64,000 nt of DNA from Brevundimonas guildfordensis (lineage in GTDB: Bacteria > Pseudomonadota > Alphaproteobacteria > Caulobacterales > Caulobacteraceae), in NCBI RefSeq assembly GCF_014836405.1, contig NZ_JACSQU010000003.1, positions 124,001-188,000 of the forward strand, read 5' to 3'. The notes beneath the pieces are model-generated. The model was not told where the DNA came from. It saw only the letters and a list, made by a program, of their open reading frames with translations, and made no database searches. A program made the translations under genes and the position numbers. Below are positions 43,723-51,714 of the stretch, piece by piece (position 1 is the first letter of the stretch; the number at the start of each line of letters is the position of its first letter).

Positions 43723-43760
43723 CCCTAACGCCTCGCACGCGGTGCGAGGCTGCTTGAGGG
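43723..43760 (+). repeat. Dispersed hairpin element, copy 4 (behind rho)
   Basis: CCCT, AAC, then perfect 9-base arms GCCTCGCAC and GTGCGAGGC around GCG, TGCTTG and AGGG. It starts seven bases after the rho stop. Confidence 0.75.
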
Positions 43761-43815
43761 CGAAATTCCCTCATGTAGTCGCACGCCGCGCGTGCGACGT
43801 TGGGGAGCGAAAACG

Positions 43816-43831
43816 TGTTTCACGTGAAACA
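43816..43831. other. parS: parS site 1
   Basis: Perfect 16-base match to the consensus parS palindrome TGTTTCACGTGAAACA, bound by ParB. It lies 13 bases upstream of the DUF6489-type gene. Confidence 0.95.
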
Positions 43832-43843
43832 GGAGCGTGGGTC

Positions 43844-44083
43844 ATGAAGCTGAACATCGAGATCGACTGCACCCCGGCCGAGGCTCGCGCCTTTCTGGGC
43901 CTGCCCGACGTGACGCCGCTCAACGACCATCTGGTGGCCGAGATGCAGAAGCGCATGGACGCCAACATGGCCGCCATGCAGCCCGATGAGCTGATGAAGA
44001 CCTGGACCAGTTTCGGCGTTCAGGCCCAGGACCAGTTCCGCCGTCTGATGGAAGCCGCCGTCACGGGCGCGGCCAAGCCATGA
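43844..44083 (+). CDS. Small conserved protein, DUF6489-like
   Basis: The 79-residue product begins MKLNIEIDCTPAEARAFLGL. It continues DVTPLNDHLVAEMQKRMDANM and FGVQAQDQFRRLM, a pattern of a short strand plus amphipathic helices found in a small alphaproteobacterial family. Function is unknown. GGAG precedes ATG 43844. It lies between parS site 1 and the composite repeat before mnmE. Confidence 0.8.
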   Translation: MKLNIEIDCTPAEARAFLGLPDVTPLNDHLVAEMQKRMDANMAAMQPDELMKTWTSFGVQAQDQFRRLMEAAVTGAAKP

Positions 44084-44092
44084 TCCGGCTTT

Positions 44093-44210
44093 CCTCCCCA
44101 CGCCGTGGGGAGGGGGACCGCGAAGCGGTGGAGGGGCTCTTCCCGGCCGGTGCAAGCCCCTCCGTCTCGCCGCCTTCGGCGCCGATCCACCTCCCCATTC
44201 CATGGGGAGG
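44093..44210 (+). repeat. Composite palindromic repeat between the DUF6489-type gene and mnmE
   Basis: The segment is bounded by two similar hairpins: CCTCCCCAC/GTGGGGAGG at 44093-44113 and CCTCCCCAT/ATGGGGAGG at 44190-44210. Smaller CCGC/GCGG and AGGGGCT/AGCCCCT pairs lie between. This looks like a miniature interspersed element or REP-type repeat. Its right arm supplies the ribosome site of mnmE. Confidence 0.75.
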
Positions 44211-44219
44211 AGAAACGAT

Positions 44220-45533
44220 ATGACTGACACGATCTTCGCCCTCGCCACGCCGCCCGGACGCGGCGCCATCGCCGTCGTGCGCCTGTCGGGGCCGGGGACG
44301 GGAGCGGCTCTGACCGCGCTCGGGGCAGGGGGGCTGGCCCCACGTCTGGCCTCGGTGCGCAGCCTGCGCCACGACGGCCGCCTGATTGACGAGGCCCTGG
44401 TGCTGCGCTTCGTCGCGCCGCGCTCCTACACGGGCGAGGACTCGGCCGAGCTGCACCTGCACGGCGGTCGCGCCGTCATCGAGGCGGCCAGCGCCGCCCT
44501 GATCGCCCTGGGCCTGCGGCCGGCCGAACCGGGCGAGTTCACCCGACGCGCCTTCCAGAACGGCCGTATGGATCTGGCCCAGGCCGAGGCGGTCGCAGAT
44601 CTGATCGACGCAGAAACGGAAGCCCAGAAGTCTCAGGCCCTGGGTCAACTCGACGGCGCCTTGTCGGCCGCCTACGGGGGCTTTCGCCGCGACCTGCTGA
44701 AGGCGCTGTCCCTGGTCGAGGCCGAGATCGACTTCCCCGACGAGGAAGTGCCCGACAACCTGGCGCGCAGCGCCGGGCCGGTGCTCGACGCCCTGGCCGC
44801 CGACCTGCGCTCAGCCCTGGCCGACAGCGATCGCGGACGACGGGTGCGCGAGGGCTATCGCATCGTCCTGATTGGCGAGACGAACGCGGGCAAGTCGTCT
44901 CTGTTCAACGCCCTGGTCGCGCGTGAGGCGGCCATCGTCACCCCCATCGCCGGGACCACGCGCGACGTGCTGGACGCGGACATCATGATCGGCGGTTACG
45001 CCGTCACCTTGTCCGACACGGCAGGCCTTCGCGAAAGCGACGATGTGGTCGAGGCCGAGGGCATTCGGCGGGCTCGGCTTCGGGCCGAGCGGGCAGATCT
45101 GCGCCTGTGGGTCCGCTCGCCCTCGACCGACGGGGCTGAGGACCCGGCCGCGGCCTTCGTGCGCCCCTCCGATCTTCAGGTGCTGAACAAGGCCGACCTG
45201 GGCGCCGTGACGCCGACGCCGGACCTCGAACCCGTCAGCGTCAGCACGACGACGGGGCAGGGGCTGTCCGAACTGCATGACTGGATCGCCGCCCGCCTGG
45301 CGCGCGACCTGTCCGGCGCTGACTTCCCCGCCGTGACCCGCGAGCGCCATCGCCGCCGTTTGACCGAGGCCTTGTCCGCTGTCGAGGAGGGGCGCCGGGC
45401 GCTCGATCTGGCGCCTGAGATGGCGGGTGAAGACTTGCGCCGCGCGGCCGACGCCCTGGCCCGCGTCACCGGGGCGATCGGCGTTGAAGACATTTTGGGC
45501 GAGGTTTTCTCGTCCTTCTGCATAGGCAAATAG
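44220..45533 (+). CDS. mnmE: tRNA modification GTPase MnmE
   Basis: MnmE, with MnmG, adds the carboxymethylaminomethyl group to U34 of certain tRNAs. The 437-residue protein has the N-terminal folate-binding domain (DTIFALATPPGRGAIAVVRLSG), the G domain P-loop GETNAGKSSLFNALV with DTAGLRES and NKAD, and ends in CIGK, the family's functional C-terminus. GGGGAGGAG precedes ATG 44220. It is next to mnmG, its partner. Confidence 0.96.
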   Translation: MTDTIFALATPPGRGAIAVVRLSGPGTGAALTALGAGGLAPRLASVRSLRHDGRLIDEALVLRFVAPRSYTGEDSAELHLHGGRAVIEAASAALIALGLRPAEPGEFTRRAFQNGRMDLAQAEAVADLIDAETEAQKSQALGQLDGALSAAYGGFRRDLLKALSLVEAEIDFPDEEVPDNLARSAGPVLDALAADLRSALADSDRGRRVREGYRIVLIGETNAGKSSLFNALVAREAAIVTPIAGTTRDVLDADIMIGGYAVTLSDTAGLRESDDVVEAEGIRRARLRAERADLRLWVRSPSTDGAEDPAAAFVRPSDLQVLNKADLGAVTPTPDLEPVSVSTTTGQGLSELHDWIAARLARDLSGADFPAVTRERHRRRLTEALSAVEEGRRALDLAPEMAGEDLRRAADALARVTGAIGVEDILGEVFSSFCIGK

Positions 45534-45547
45534 GCCCGGCTTTCGCC

Positions 45548-45563
45548 TGTTTCACGTGAAACA
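45548..45563. other. parS: parS site 2
   Basis: Perfect 16-base parS palindrome in the 81-base gap between mnmE and mnmG. Confidence 0.95.
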
Positions 45564-45614
45564 ACGGTTCCTCTACCGGTGGCGATTTCGGCCCGGATGC
45601 ACTATGTGAACCCC

Positions 45615-47510
45615 ATGAGTTCAAGCCTCGATCACACCTTCGACGTCGTCGTCATCGGCGGCGGCCACGCCGGTTGCGAAGCCGCGACCGCCGCTGCCCG
45701 CGCGGGGGCCCGCACCCTGCTTCTGACGCAGAAGCTGGAGACCATCGGCGAAATGAGCTGCAACCCGGCCATCGGCGGACTGGGCAAGGGCCATCTGGTG
45801 CGCGAGATCGACGCCCTGGACGGGTTGATGGGCCGGCTCGCTGACGTGTCGGGCATCCAGTTCCGGATGTTAAACCGGTCAAAGGGCGCCGCCGTGCGCG
45901 GCCCGCGCAGTCAGATCGACCGCCGACTGTATCGTGAAGCCATGCAGGCCGAACTGGCGGACTATTCGAACCTGGCCGTGATGGCGGGCACCGCTGAGGG
46001 CCTGATCCGGACCGGCGACCGTGTCGTCGGCGTGACGACGGGAGCAGGGGAGACGATCCGCGCTGGGGCTGTGGTGCTGACGACCGGCACCTTCCTCAAC
46101 GGGGTCATTCATCGCGGCGACCTGCGCATTCCGGCCGGCCGCTACGGCGAGGACCCCTCGACGGGTCTCGCCGGCGATCTGCACGCGGCCGGTCTGATGA
46201 TGGGGCGGCTGAAGACCGGGACGCCCGCGCGTCTGGACGGGCGCACCATCGCCTGGGAGCGGCTGGAGATGCAGGCCGCCGACGACCAGCCCGTGCCTTT
46301 CAGCTTCCTGACCGACCGTATCGAGGTGCCCCAGATCGCCTGCGGCGTGACACACACGACCGAAGAGACGCACCGCATCATCGCCGACAATCTGGGCGAA
46401 AGCGCCGTCTATGGCGGCAAGCTGGCCGGGCGGGGGCCGCGCTACTGCCCCTCGATCGAGGACAAGGTGGTGCGCTTCGCCGACAAGACCAGCCACCAGG
46501 TCTTCCTCGAGCCCGAGGGTCTGGACGACCCGACCGTGTATCCCAACGGCATTTCGACCTCGGTGTCCGACGCGACACAGCTGGCCTTCCTTCACACCAT
46601 GCCGGGTCTAGAGAAGGTTGAGGTGTTCCGCTTCGGCTACGCCATCGAATACGACTATGTCGACCCACGTGAGCTGACCCCGGCGCTGGAGGTCAAGAAG
46701 CGGCCGGGCCTCTACCTGGCGGGCCAGATCAACGGCACGACCGGCTATGAAGAGGCGGGAGCTCAAGGCCTCATCGCCGGGCTCAACGCCGCCCGAGCCG
46801 CGGCGGGGTCGGAGCCCCTGATCCTTGGTCGCGACCAAGCCTACATCGGCGTCATGATCGACGACCTGGTGACGCGCGGCGTGACAGAACCCTATCGCAT
46901 GTTCACCAGCCGGGCCGAATACCGCCTGACATTGCGCGCCGACAACGCCGATCAGCGCCTGACCCCGATCGGCATCGAGGCCGGTATCGTGGGGGCAGAA
47001 CGCTGCAAGGTATGGCTCGACAAGTCTGACCAGTTGGACCGGGCGAACCGTGTTTCACGTGAAACGCAGTTCACGCCCAAGGAGGCGGGGGCGCTGGGCA
47101 TCATCGTCAACGCCGATGGTCAGCGTCGCTCGATCCGCGATCTGCTGGCCTTCCCGAACGTGTCCCTGGAGCAGTTCGTAGCCATCCGGCCCGAGATCGC
47201 CGATTGGGCGCCTGCCGTGCGGGAGCAGGTGGAAATCGACGCTGTTTACGCTGGCTATCTCGATCGTCAGGCCCAGGACGCCGAGGCGTTGCGGCGGGAG
47301 GAGGGGCTGACCTTGCCCGCTGACCTCGACTACGCCGTCATCGGCGCCCTGTCGAATGAAGTGCGCGAGAAGCTGGCCCTGATCCGACCCCTGACGCTGG
47401 GCCAGGCCGGGCGGATCGAAGGCATGACGCCGGGCGCCCTGACCGCGCTTTTAGCGCACGTGAAGAAGGTGAAGGGCGTGGAAGCTGACCTCGCGGCGGT
47501 TGTCGCCTGA
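45615..47510 (+). CDS. mnmG: tRNA uridine 5-carboxymethylaminomethyl modification enzyme MnmG
   Basis: MnmG is the FAD-dependent partner of MnmE. The 631-residue protein begins with the FAD-binding [22 protein letters not shown]. It also has [23 protein letters not shown] and [12 protein letters not shown], all typical. ATG 45615 is preferred; an in-frame ATG at 45597 is possible. A parS site lies inside the gene, and its stop shares one base with rsmG. Confidence 0.96.
   Translation: MSSSLDHTFDVVVIGGGHAGCEAATAAARAGARTLLLTQKLETIGEMSCNPAIGGLGKGHLVREIDALDGLMGRLADVSGIQFRMLNRSKGAAVRGPRSQIDRRLYREAMQAELADYSNLAVMAGTAEGLIRTGDRVVGVTTGAGETIRAGAVVLTTGTFLNGVIHRGDLRIPAGRYGEDPSTGLAGDLHAAGLMMGRLKTGTPARLDGRTIAWERLEMQAADDQPVPFSFLTDRIEVPQIACGVTHTTEETHRIIADNLGESAVYGGKLAGRGPRYCPSIEDKVVRFADKTSHQVFLEPEGLDDPTVYPNGISTSVSDATQLAFLHTMPGLEKVEVFRFGYAIEYDYVDPRELTPALEVKKRPGLYLAGQINGTTGYEEAGAQGLIAGLNAARAAAGSEPLILGRDQAYIGVMIDDLVTRGVTEPYRMFTSRAEYRLTLRADNADQRLTPIGIEAGIVGAERCKVWLDKSDQLDRANRVSRETQFTPKEAGALGIIVNADGQRRSIRDLLAFPNVSLEQFVAIRPEIADWAPAVREQVEIDAVYAGYLDRQAQDAEALRREEGLTLPADLDYAVIGALSNEVREKLALIRPLTLGQAGRIEGMTPGALTALLAHVKKVKGVEADLAAVVA
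47051..47066. other. parS: parS site 3 (inside mnmG)
   Basis: Matches the parS palindrome at 15 of 16 positions (last base G). It is embedded in the mnmG reading frame as the codons for VSRET. Confidence 0.85.
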
Positions 47511-48130
47511 TGCAGGACGCCATTGAAGTCTTCCGCGCCCAGACGGGGGCGAGCGACGCCAACATCGCCGACCTGAAGACCTTTCTGGCCATGCTGAGTG
47601 ATGCCAACGAGGTGATGAACCTGGTCGGACCGGACACTCTTCCTGACTTTTGGAACCGCCACGCCTGGGACAGCGCGCAGTTGCTGAGCCTGGCGCTCGA
47701 GGCCAAAACCTGGGCCGATCTCGGAGCAGGGGCCGGCTTCCCCGGCGTGGTTCTCGCGATCATGCTGAAGGAGCGGCCGGGCGCCCATGTCTGGCTGGTC
47801 GACAGCCTGGGCAAGCGCTGTCGCTTCCTGCAGACCATCGTTGATGCTCTGGATCTGCCCGCCACCGTCGTCAATGGGCGGGCCGAGGAGCAGACGATTA
47901 CAGTCGACATCGTCACGGCGCGGGCCGTGGCGGCGATGGAGAAGCTGCTGGGTTATGCACAGCCCTACTTCCAACGCGGTGCAAAAGGCCTGTTCCTCAA
48001 GGGCGAGAAGGCCGAGGTTGAGTTGAAAGAGGCCCGTCGGGTCTGGCAGTTTGAAGCTGAGCTTACCGTCTCGCGCAGCGATCCGCGCGGCCGCATCGTT
48101 TCACTGGGGAGCCCTCGCCGTGTCCGTTGA
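47510..48130 (+). CDS. rsmG: 16S rRNA (guanine527-N7)-methyltransferase RsmG
   Basis: RsmG methylates G527 in 16S rRNA. The 206-residue protein has the MNLVGPDTLPDFWNRHAWDS signature and AdoMet loop ADLGAGAGFPGVVLAI. It starts in the mnmG stop (TGATG) and its end overlaps parA by 11 bases, continuing the operon. Confidence 0.94.
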   Translation: MQDAIEVFRAQTGASDANIADLKTFLAMLSDANEVMNLVGPDTLPDFWNRHAWDSAQLLSLALEAKTWADLGAGAGFPGVVLAIMLKERPGAHVWLVDSLGKRCRFLQTIVDALDLPATVVNGRAEEQTITVDIVTARAVAAMEKLLGYAQPYFQRGAKGLFLKGEKAEVELKEARRVWQFEAELTVSRSDPRGRIVSLGSPRRVR

Positions 48131-48956
48131 GTCCGTAAAGCCGCCCCAGGTCCATGACACCCGCGTTCTGGCGGTTTCGAACCAGAAGGGCGGGGTGGGC
48201 AAGACCACGACCGCCATCAACCTGGGCACAGCGCTGGCCGCCATCGGCGAGAAGGTGCTGATCGTGGACATGGACCCGCAGGGCAACGCCTCCACAGGCC
48301 TGGGTGTTCCACGTGAAACACGGCGCGTGACCATCTACGACGTCATTGTCGATGGACGCCCCGTGGACGAGGCGGCGATCGAGACCGCCGTGCCTGGCCT
48401 GTTCATCGTTGCCGCCGACCCCGACATGTCGGGGGTCGAGATCGAACTAAGTCAGTCGGATCGTCGCTCCTATCGTCTGCGTGACGCCCTGGCGAAGCAG
48501 GGAGGGAATGGTCATTCTCGGTATGACTATGTGCTGATCGACTGTCCGCCGTCGCTGAACCTTCTGACGTTGAACGCCATGTCGGCCGCCGACGCCGTTC
48601 TGGTGCCGCTTCAGTGTGAATTTTTCGCTCTGGAGGGGCTGACCCAGCTGATGCGGACCATTGAAATGGTGCGCCAGAGCCTGAACCCGGCGTTGGAGAT
48701 TCAGGGCCTGGTCCTGACCATGTACGACAGGCGCAACGCCCTGTCGGGCCAGGTGGCGGCCGATGTGCGCGCCCACTTCGGCGACAAGGTCTACGACAGC
48801 GTCATTCCCCGGAACGTGCGGGTGTCCGAGGCGCCGTCGTTCGGCAAGCCGGCCCTGATCTATGATCTGAAGTGTGCAGGCAGTCAGGCCTATCTGAAGC
48901 TGGCGCGTGAACTGGTGGCGCGCGAGCGCCAACGTCGTCAGGCCGTCGCGGCCTGA
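48120..48956 (+). CDS. parA: Chromosome partitioning ATPase ParA
   Basis: ParA moves the ParB-parS complex to the new pole. The 278-residue product has the deviant Walker A KGGVGKTTTAINLG, LIVDMDPQGNASTGLG, and DYVLIDCPPSLNLLTLNA. GTG 48120 is the start, supported by GGGGAG eight bases ahead; the frame upstream lies in rsmG. A parS-like site lies within the gene. parB follows after 30 bases. Confidence 0.95.
   Translation: MSVESVKPPQVHDTRVLAVSNQKGGVGKTTTAINLGTALAAIGEKVLIVDMDPQGNASTGLGVPRETRRVTIYDVIVDGRPVDEAAIETAVPGLFIVAADPDMSGVEIELSQSDRRSYRLRDALAKQGGNGHSRYDYVLIDCPPSLNLLTLNAMSAADAVLVPLQCEFFALEGLTQLMRTIEMVRQSLNPALEIQGLVLTMYDRRNALSGQVAADVRAHFGDKVYDSVIPRNVRVSEAPSFGKPALIYDLKCAGSQAYLKLARELVARERQRRQAVAA
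48305..48320. other. parS: parS site 4 (inside parA)
   Basis: Matches the parS palindrome at 15 of 16 positions (fifth base C), within the parA frame where it encodes VPRET. Confidence 0.85.
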
Positions 48957-48986
48957 TCAAACTGATAAGTAAACGGAAACAGCATC

Positions 48987-49874
48987 TTGTCCGAACGTCA
49001 GCGTGGTCTGGGCCGGGGTCTCTCGGCGCTTCTGGGAGAAAACGCGCAGGAAGCGGTCGCCGTCGATGCGGCGGGTCCGGCTCCTGCGGGCGTGCAACGC
49101 GCCCCGATCGAAGCGCTGAAGCCCAATCCGGACCAGCCACGCAAGATCTTCGCCAAGACCGACCTGGACGAACTGACGGCGTCGATCCGCGACAAGGGCG
49201 TGCTGCAACCGATCCTCGTGCGGTCGCAGCCAGGCGAGAGGGGCGTGTGGCAGATCATCGCCGGGGAGCGTCGCTGGCGGGCGGCCCAGGCCGCGCGTCT
49301 GACGCAGGTGCCGATCGTCGTGCGCGAGATGGACGACATCGAGGTGCTGGAAGTTGGCGTCATCGAGAACGTCCAGCGCGCCGATTTGAACCCGATGGAA
49401 GAGGCTAACGCCTACGCGGTGCTGATGGAGCGCTTCGGCCGCACCCAGGACGCTCTGGCCGGGGTCGTGGGCAAGAGCCGCAGCCATGTCGCCAACACCC
49501 TGCGTCTGTTGCAACTGCCGGAAACGGTGCGCGAGCACGTGGTGCGCGGGGAGCTGTCCGCGGGTCACGCGCGGGCGCTGATCACCGCGCCCGACGCTGT
49601 GCAGTTGGCCGCCGAGGTCATCGCCAAGGGCCTGAACGTGCGCCAGACCGAGGCCCTGGCCCGTCGTGCGGCCGAGGGGCCGAAGACGCCCAAGGCCCGG
49701 CCCGCGCCGAACGGGGAGGGCGCGGCCGACATCGCCGCTCTGGAGCAGGATCTGTCCGACGCCCTGGGGCTGAAGGTGTCGCTGGCCGACAAGGGCGGCA
49801 AGGGCGAGATCACCGTCAAATACGGCACTCTGGAGCAGCTCGACGACCTGTGCCGTCGTCTGATGCGGGGCTGA
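48987..49874 (+). CDS. parB: Chromosome partitioning protein ParB
   Basis: ParB is the CTP-dependent clamp that loads at parS and spreads. The 295-residue protein starts RGLGRGLSALLG, has the CTPase/N-terminal motif GERRWRAAQAA and ENVQRADLNPMEEA, a helix-turn-helix around VVGKSRSHVANTLRLLQLP, and a C-terminal dimer domain (ITVKYGTLEQLDDLCRRL). The start is TTG 48987, in line with the family N-terminus. Four parS sites lie within 5.2 kb upstream. Confidence 0.95.
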   Translation: MSERQRGLGRGLSALLGENAQEAVAVDAAGPAPAGVQRAPIEALKPNPDQPRKIFAKTDLDELTASIRDKGVLQPILVRSQPGERGVWQIIAGERRWRAAQAARLTQVPIVVREMDDIEVLEVGVIENVQRADLNPMEEANAYAVLMERFGRTQDALAGVVGKSRSHVANTLRLLQLPETVREHVVRGELSAGHARALITAPDAVQLAAEVIAKGLNVRQTEALARRAAEGPKTPKARPAPNGEGAADIAALEQDLSDALGLKVSLADKGGKGEITVKYGTLEQLDDLCRRLMRG

Positions 49875-49884
49875 GCGACTGGAT

Positions 49885-49918
49885 AAAAAAGCCCGTCCGC
49901 GGCCGAGCCGGGACGGGC
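49885..49918 (-). terminator. Strong Rho-independent terminator on the minus strand
   Basis: GCCCGTCC pairs with GGACGGGC (49891-49918), with an inner CGGC/GCCG stem, and six T follow on the minus strand. It is 250 bases beyond the holA stop, so it may end holA read-through or a separate small RNA. Confidence 0.85.
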
Positions 49919-50000
49919 AAGTCGGGGATGAGAGCGGAGCCGACCCGCCAGCAGGTGGGAGCGCGTCGGCTGGGTCCGATCAATGATCGAAGAGCGATCC
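49885..50000 (-). ncRNA. Possible small RNA between parB and holA
   Basis: Upstream of the strong minus-strand terminator there is TTGACA (50035-50030) and an AT-rich TCTATAAAG region near 50010-50002. Between them and the terminator are further inverted segments, including GCCGAC/GTCGGC. The spacing of the -10 is not ideal. The 290-base gap has no supported protein gene. This is a candidate only. Confidence 0.4.
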
Positions 50001-50165
50001 TCTTTATAGAAAGCCGCTATATACGTTTATGTCAATATTGCGTGTTTGACGTGATCGGTGGCCGTTGGGGCCCTGACGAGAGCGGCCGATGCATCGACTG
50101 AGGCCTCTTTCCGGCCTCACGCTCGGGGGCGCGCCGCCGACCTAAAAGGTGAGAGAGCGACGGCG

Positions 50166-51218
50166 TTACAGCCCCATGCGCTTGGCGCGGGCGGCGATCT
50201 CCAGCAGGAGGCGTTCGGCGATCAGCGCCTCGGGCATCCCCGTGGTCTTGGTCATGACGTCGGCCGTGTTGACGCTGTCCATCACCTCATCGAGCAAGTC
50301 GAGCCGCCAGCCGCGCGCCTGGCGCAGCATTTCGGCCTCCTGCTTCCAGAAGACGCCAGCGGACTTGGCGGCCTCCTTCGCGCCCGCGCCGTTCGCCTGC
50401 AAGACGTTGATCCGGCGTAGCTTTCCGAGGTGGATCGAGGCCATGCGTACGGCCATGACGGCGCTTTCGCCCTCGGCCAGGGCGCGGCGCAGGCCCGCCT
50501 GGGCGGGGCCAGGGCGGCCGCCGAAGGCCTGTAAGGCGGCGTCGGATAAGGAGGCGTCCGGCTCGACCCCCAGATGGGCGTCCAGTTCTTCCACGTCGAT
50601 GGTGCGGCCCGCTCCAGGACCGATATAGAGGATCAGCCGCTCGATCTCCTGACGCATCAGGCCGCGCTCGCGGGGCAGGCGGGCGACAAAGCGGTCCAGG
50701 GCGTCCGAGGTCAGGCCCACCTTGTCGACGCCCAAGGCTTCGCGCGTCATGCGGGCGACGTCGCCGACCTCGTCCTCGTAGCAGGCGATGGCGACCGCGC
50801 CCTGGGCCTTCTCGGCGGCCTTGCGCAGGGCGGATTCGCGGCCGAGCGCCCCGGCTTCGATGACCAGCATGGCGTCGGGATTGTAGGCGCCCTCGGCGTG
50901 GGCGCTCAGGGCGGCGGCGACGGCCTTGTCGACTCCGCCCTTGGCGTCGCCCATCCGCACCCGCACCAGGCGCCGCCCTCCGATCATGCTGAGCGCTGTC
51001 AGCGCCTCTTCCAGCCGCACCGGGTCGCCGTCGATATCGGCCTCGGTCAGCAGGGTGACGTTGAACGGGTCGTTCAGGTCCGGGGTGATCGTCTTGCACA
51101 GGGTCAGGGCGCGCTCGGTCACGCCCGAACGGTCCTTGCCGTGGATGACGGCGGCGCGAACGCCGGCGTCCGGGGCCTTCAGGAAGCGGTCGACGTCAGG
51201 CCGCCGGGACAGGATCAT
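50166..51218 (-). CDS. holA: DNA polymerase III subunit delta
   Basis: HolA opens the sliding clamp as part of the clamp loader. The 350-residue protein begins with the N-terminal clamp-loader domain (RAAVIHGKDRSGVTERA) and has VRVRMGDA and the middle LPRERGLMRQEIERLILYIG, typical of this family. It lies ten bases downstream of lptE in the order leuS-lptE-holA, which is widespread in proteobacteria and supports the call. Confidence 0.92.
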   Translation of the reverse strand: MILSRRPDVDRFLKAPDAGVRAAVIHGKDRSGVTERALTLCKTITPDLNDPFNVTLLTEADIDGDPVRLEEALTALSMIGGRRLVRVRMGDAKGGVDKAVAAALSAHAEGAYNPDAMLVIEAGALGRESALRKAAEKAQGAVAIACYEDEVGDVARMTREALGVDKVGLTSDALDRFVARLPRERGLMRQEIERLILYIGPGAGRTIDVEELDAHLGVEPDASLSDAALQAFGGRPGPAQAGLRRALAEGESAVMAVRMASIHLGKLRRINVLQANGAGAKEAAKSAGVFWKQEAEMLRQARGWRLDLLDEVMDSVNTADVMTKTTGMPEALIAERLLLEIAARAKRMGL

Positions 51219-51228
51219 GCGGCGGCCT

Positions 51229-51714
51229 TCAACGCTCCGCCAGGACGCGCATCATGTCCAGGCGGATCAGGCGCGCCAGGTCGGCGGCGGCGCGGTCCTC
51301 GCCGTCCTGTTGGGCGGCGATGGCGGCGTACGGCTGGTCGGCGGCGGCGTAGGTGACCGTGGTCGTCTGTACGCCGGTGATCGGCTCGCCGCCCGCTACA
51401 GGCGCCAGCGACCAAGCGGCTTTGACCGTCAGCTCATAGCGGCTGGCGGTGTCGTCGATGCGCCGGCCCAACGGGCGGCGGCTCTGCTCGACCTCGGTCG
51501 CCAGACGGTACAGCGGCGCCTGGGCGCCGTCGCGGCCGAAGGCGTCTTCCAGCTGTTCGCGCAGGCGATAGCCCAGGCGGTCGTCCGGCGTCGTCACCGC
51601 GATGCGCGACAGGGCGCCGCTCACCCCGGCCTCGCCGTACAGGGGCGTAAAGCCGCAGCCGGACAGCAGAACCGTCCCGGCCAGAGCCAGCATGAGACGC
51701 CGGCCGCCGCGCAT
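51229..51714 (-). CDS. lptE: LPS-assembly lipoprotein LptE
   Basis: LptE plugs LptD in the outer membrane and helps insert lipopolysaccharide. The 161-residue protein has a signal peptide with lipobox LLSGC (Cys near 20), followed by GFTPLYG, the common start of mature LptE. It continues with SRIAVTTPDDRLGYRLREQLEDAF. Its ATG overlaps the leuS stop by one base. Confidence 0.92.
   Translation of the reverse strand: MRGGRRLMLALAGTVLLSGCGFTPLYGEAGVSGALSRIAVTTPDDRLGYRLREQLEDAFGRDGAQAPLYRLATEVEQSRRPLGRRIDDTASRYELTVKAAWSLAPVAGGEPITGVQTTTVTYAAADQPYAAIAAQQDGEDRAAADLARLIRLDMMRVLAER

Noticed and set aside
49850..50101. Small plus-strand frame behind parB
   Set aside because: Crosses the minus-strand terminator and AT-rich segment and has no ribosome site.
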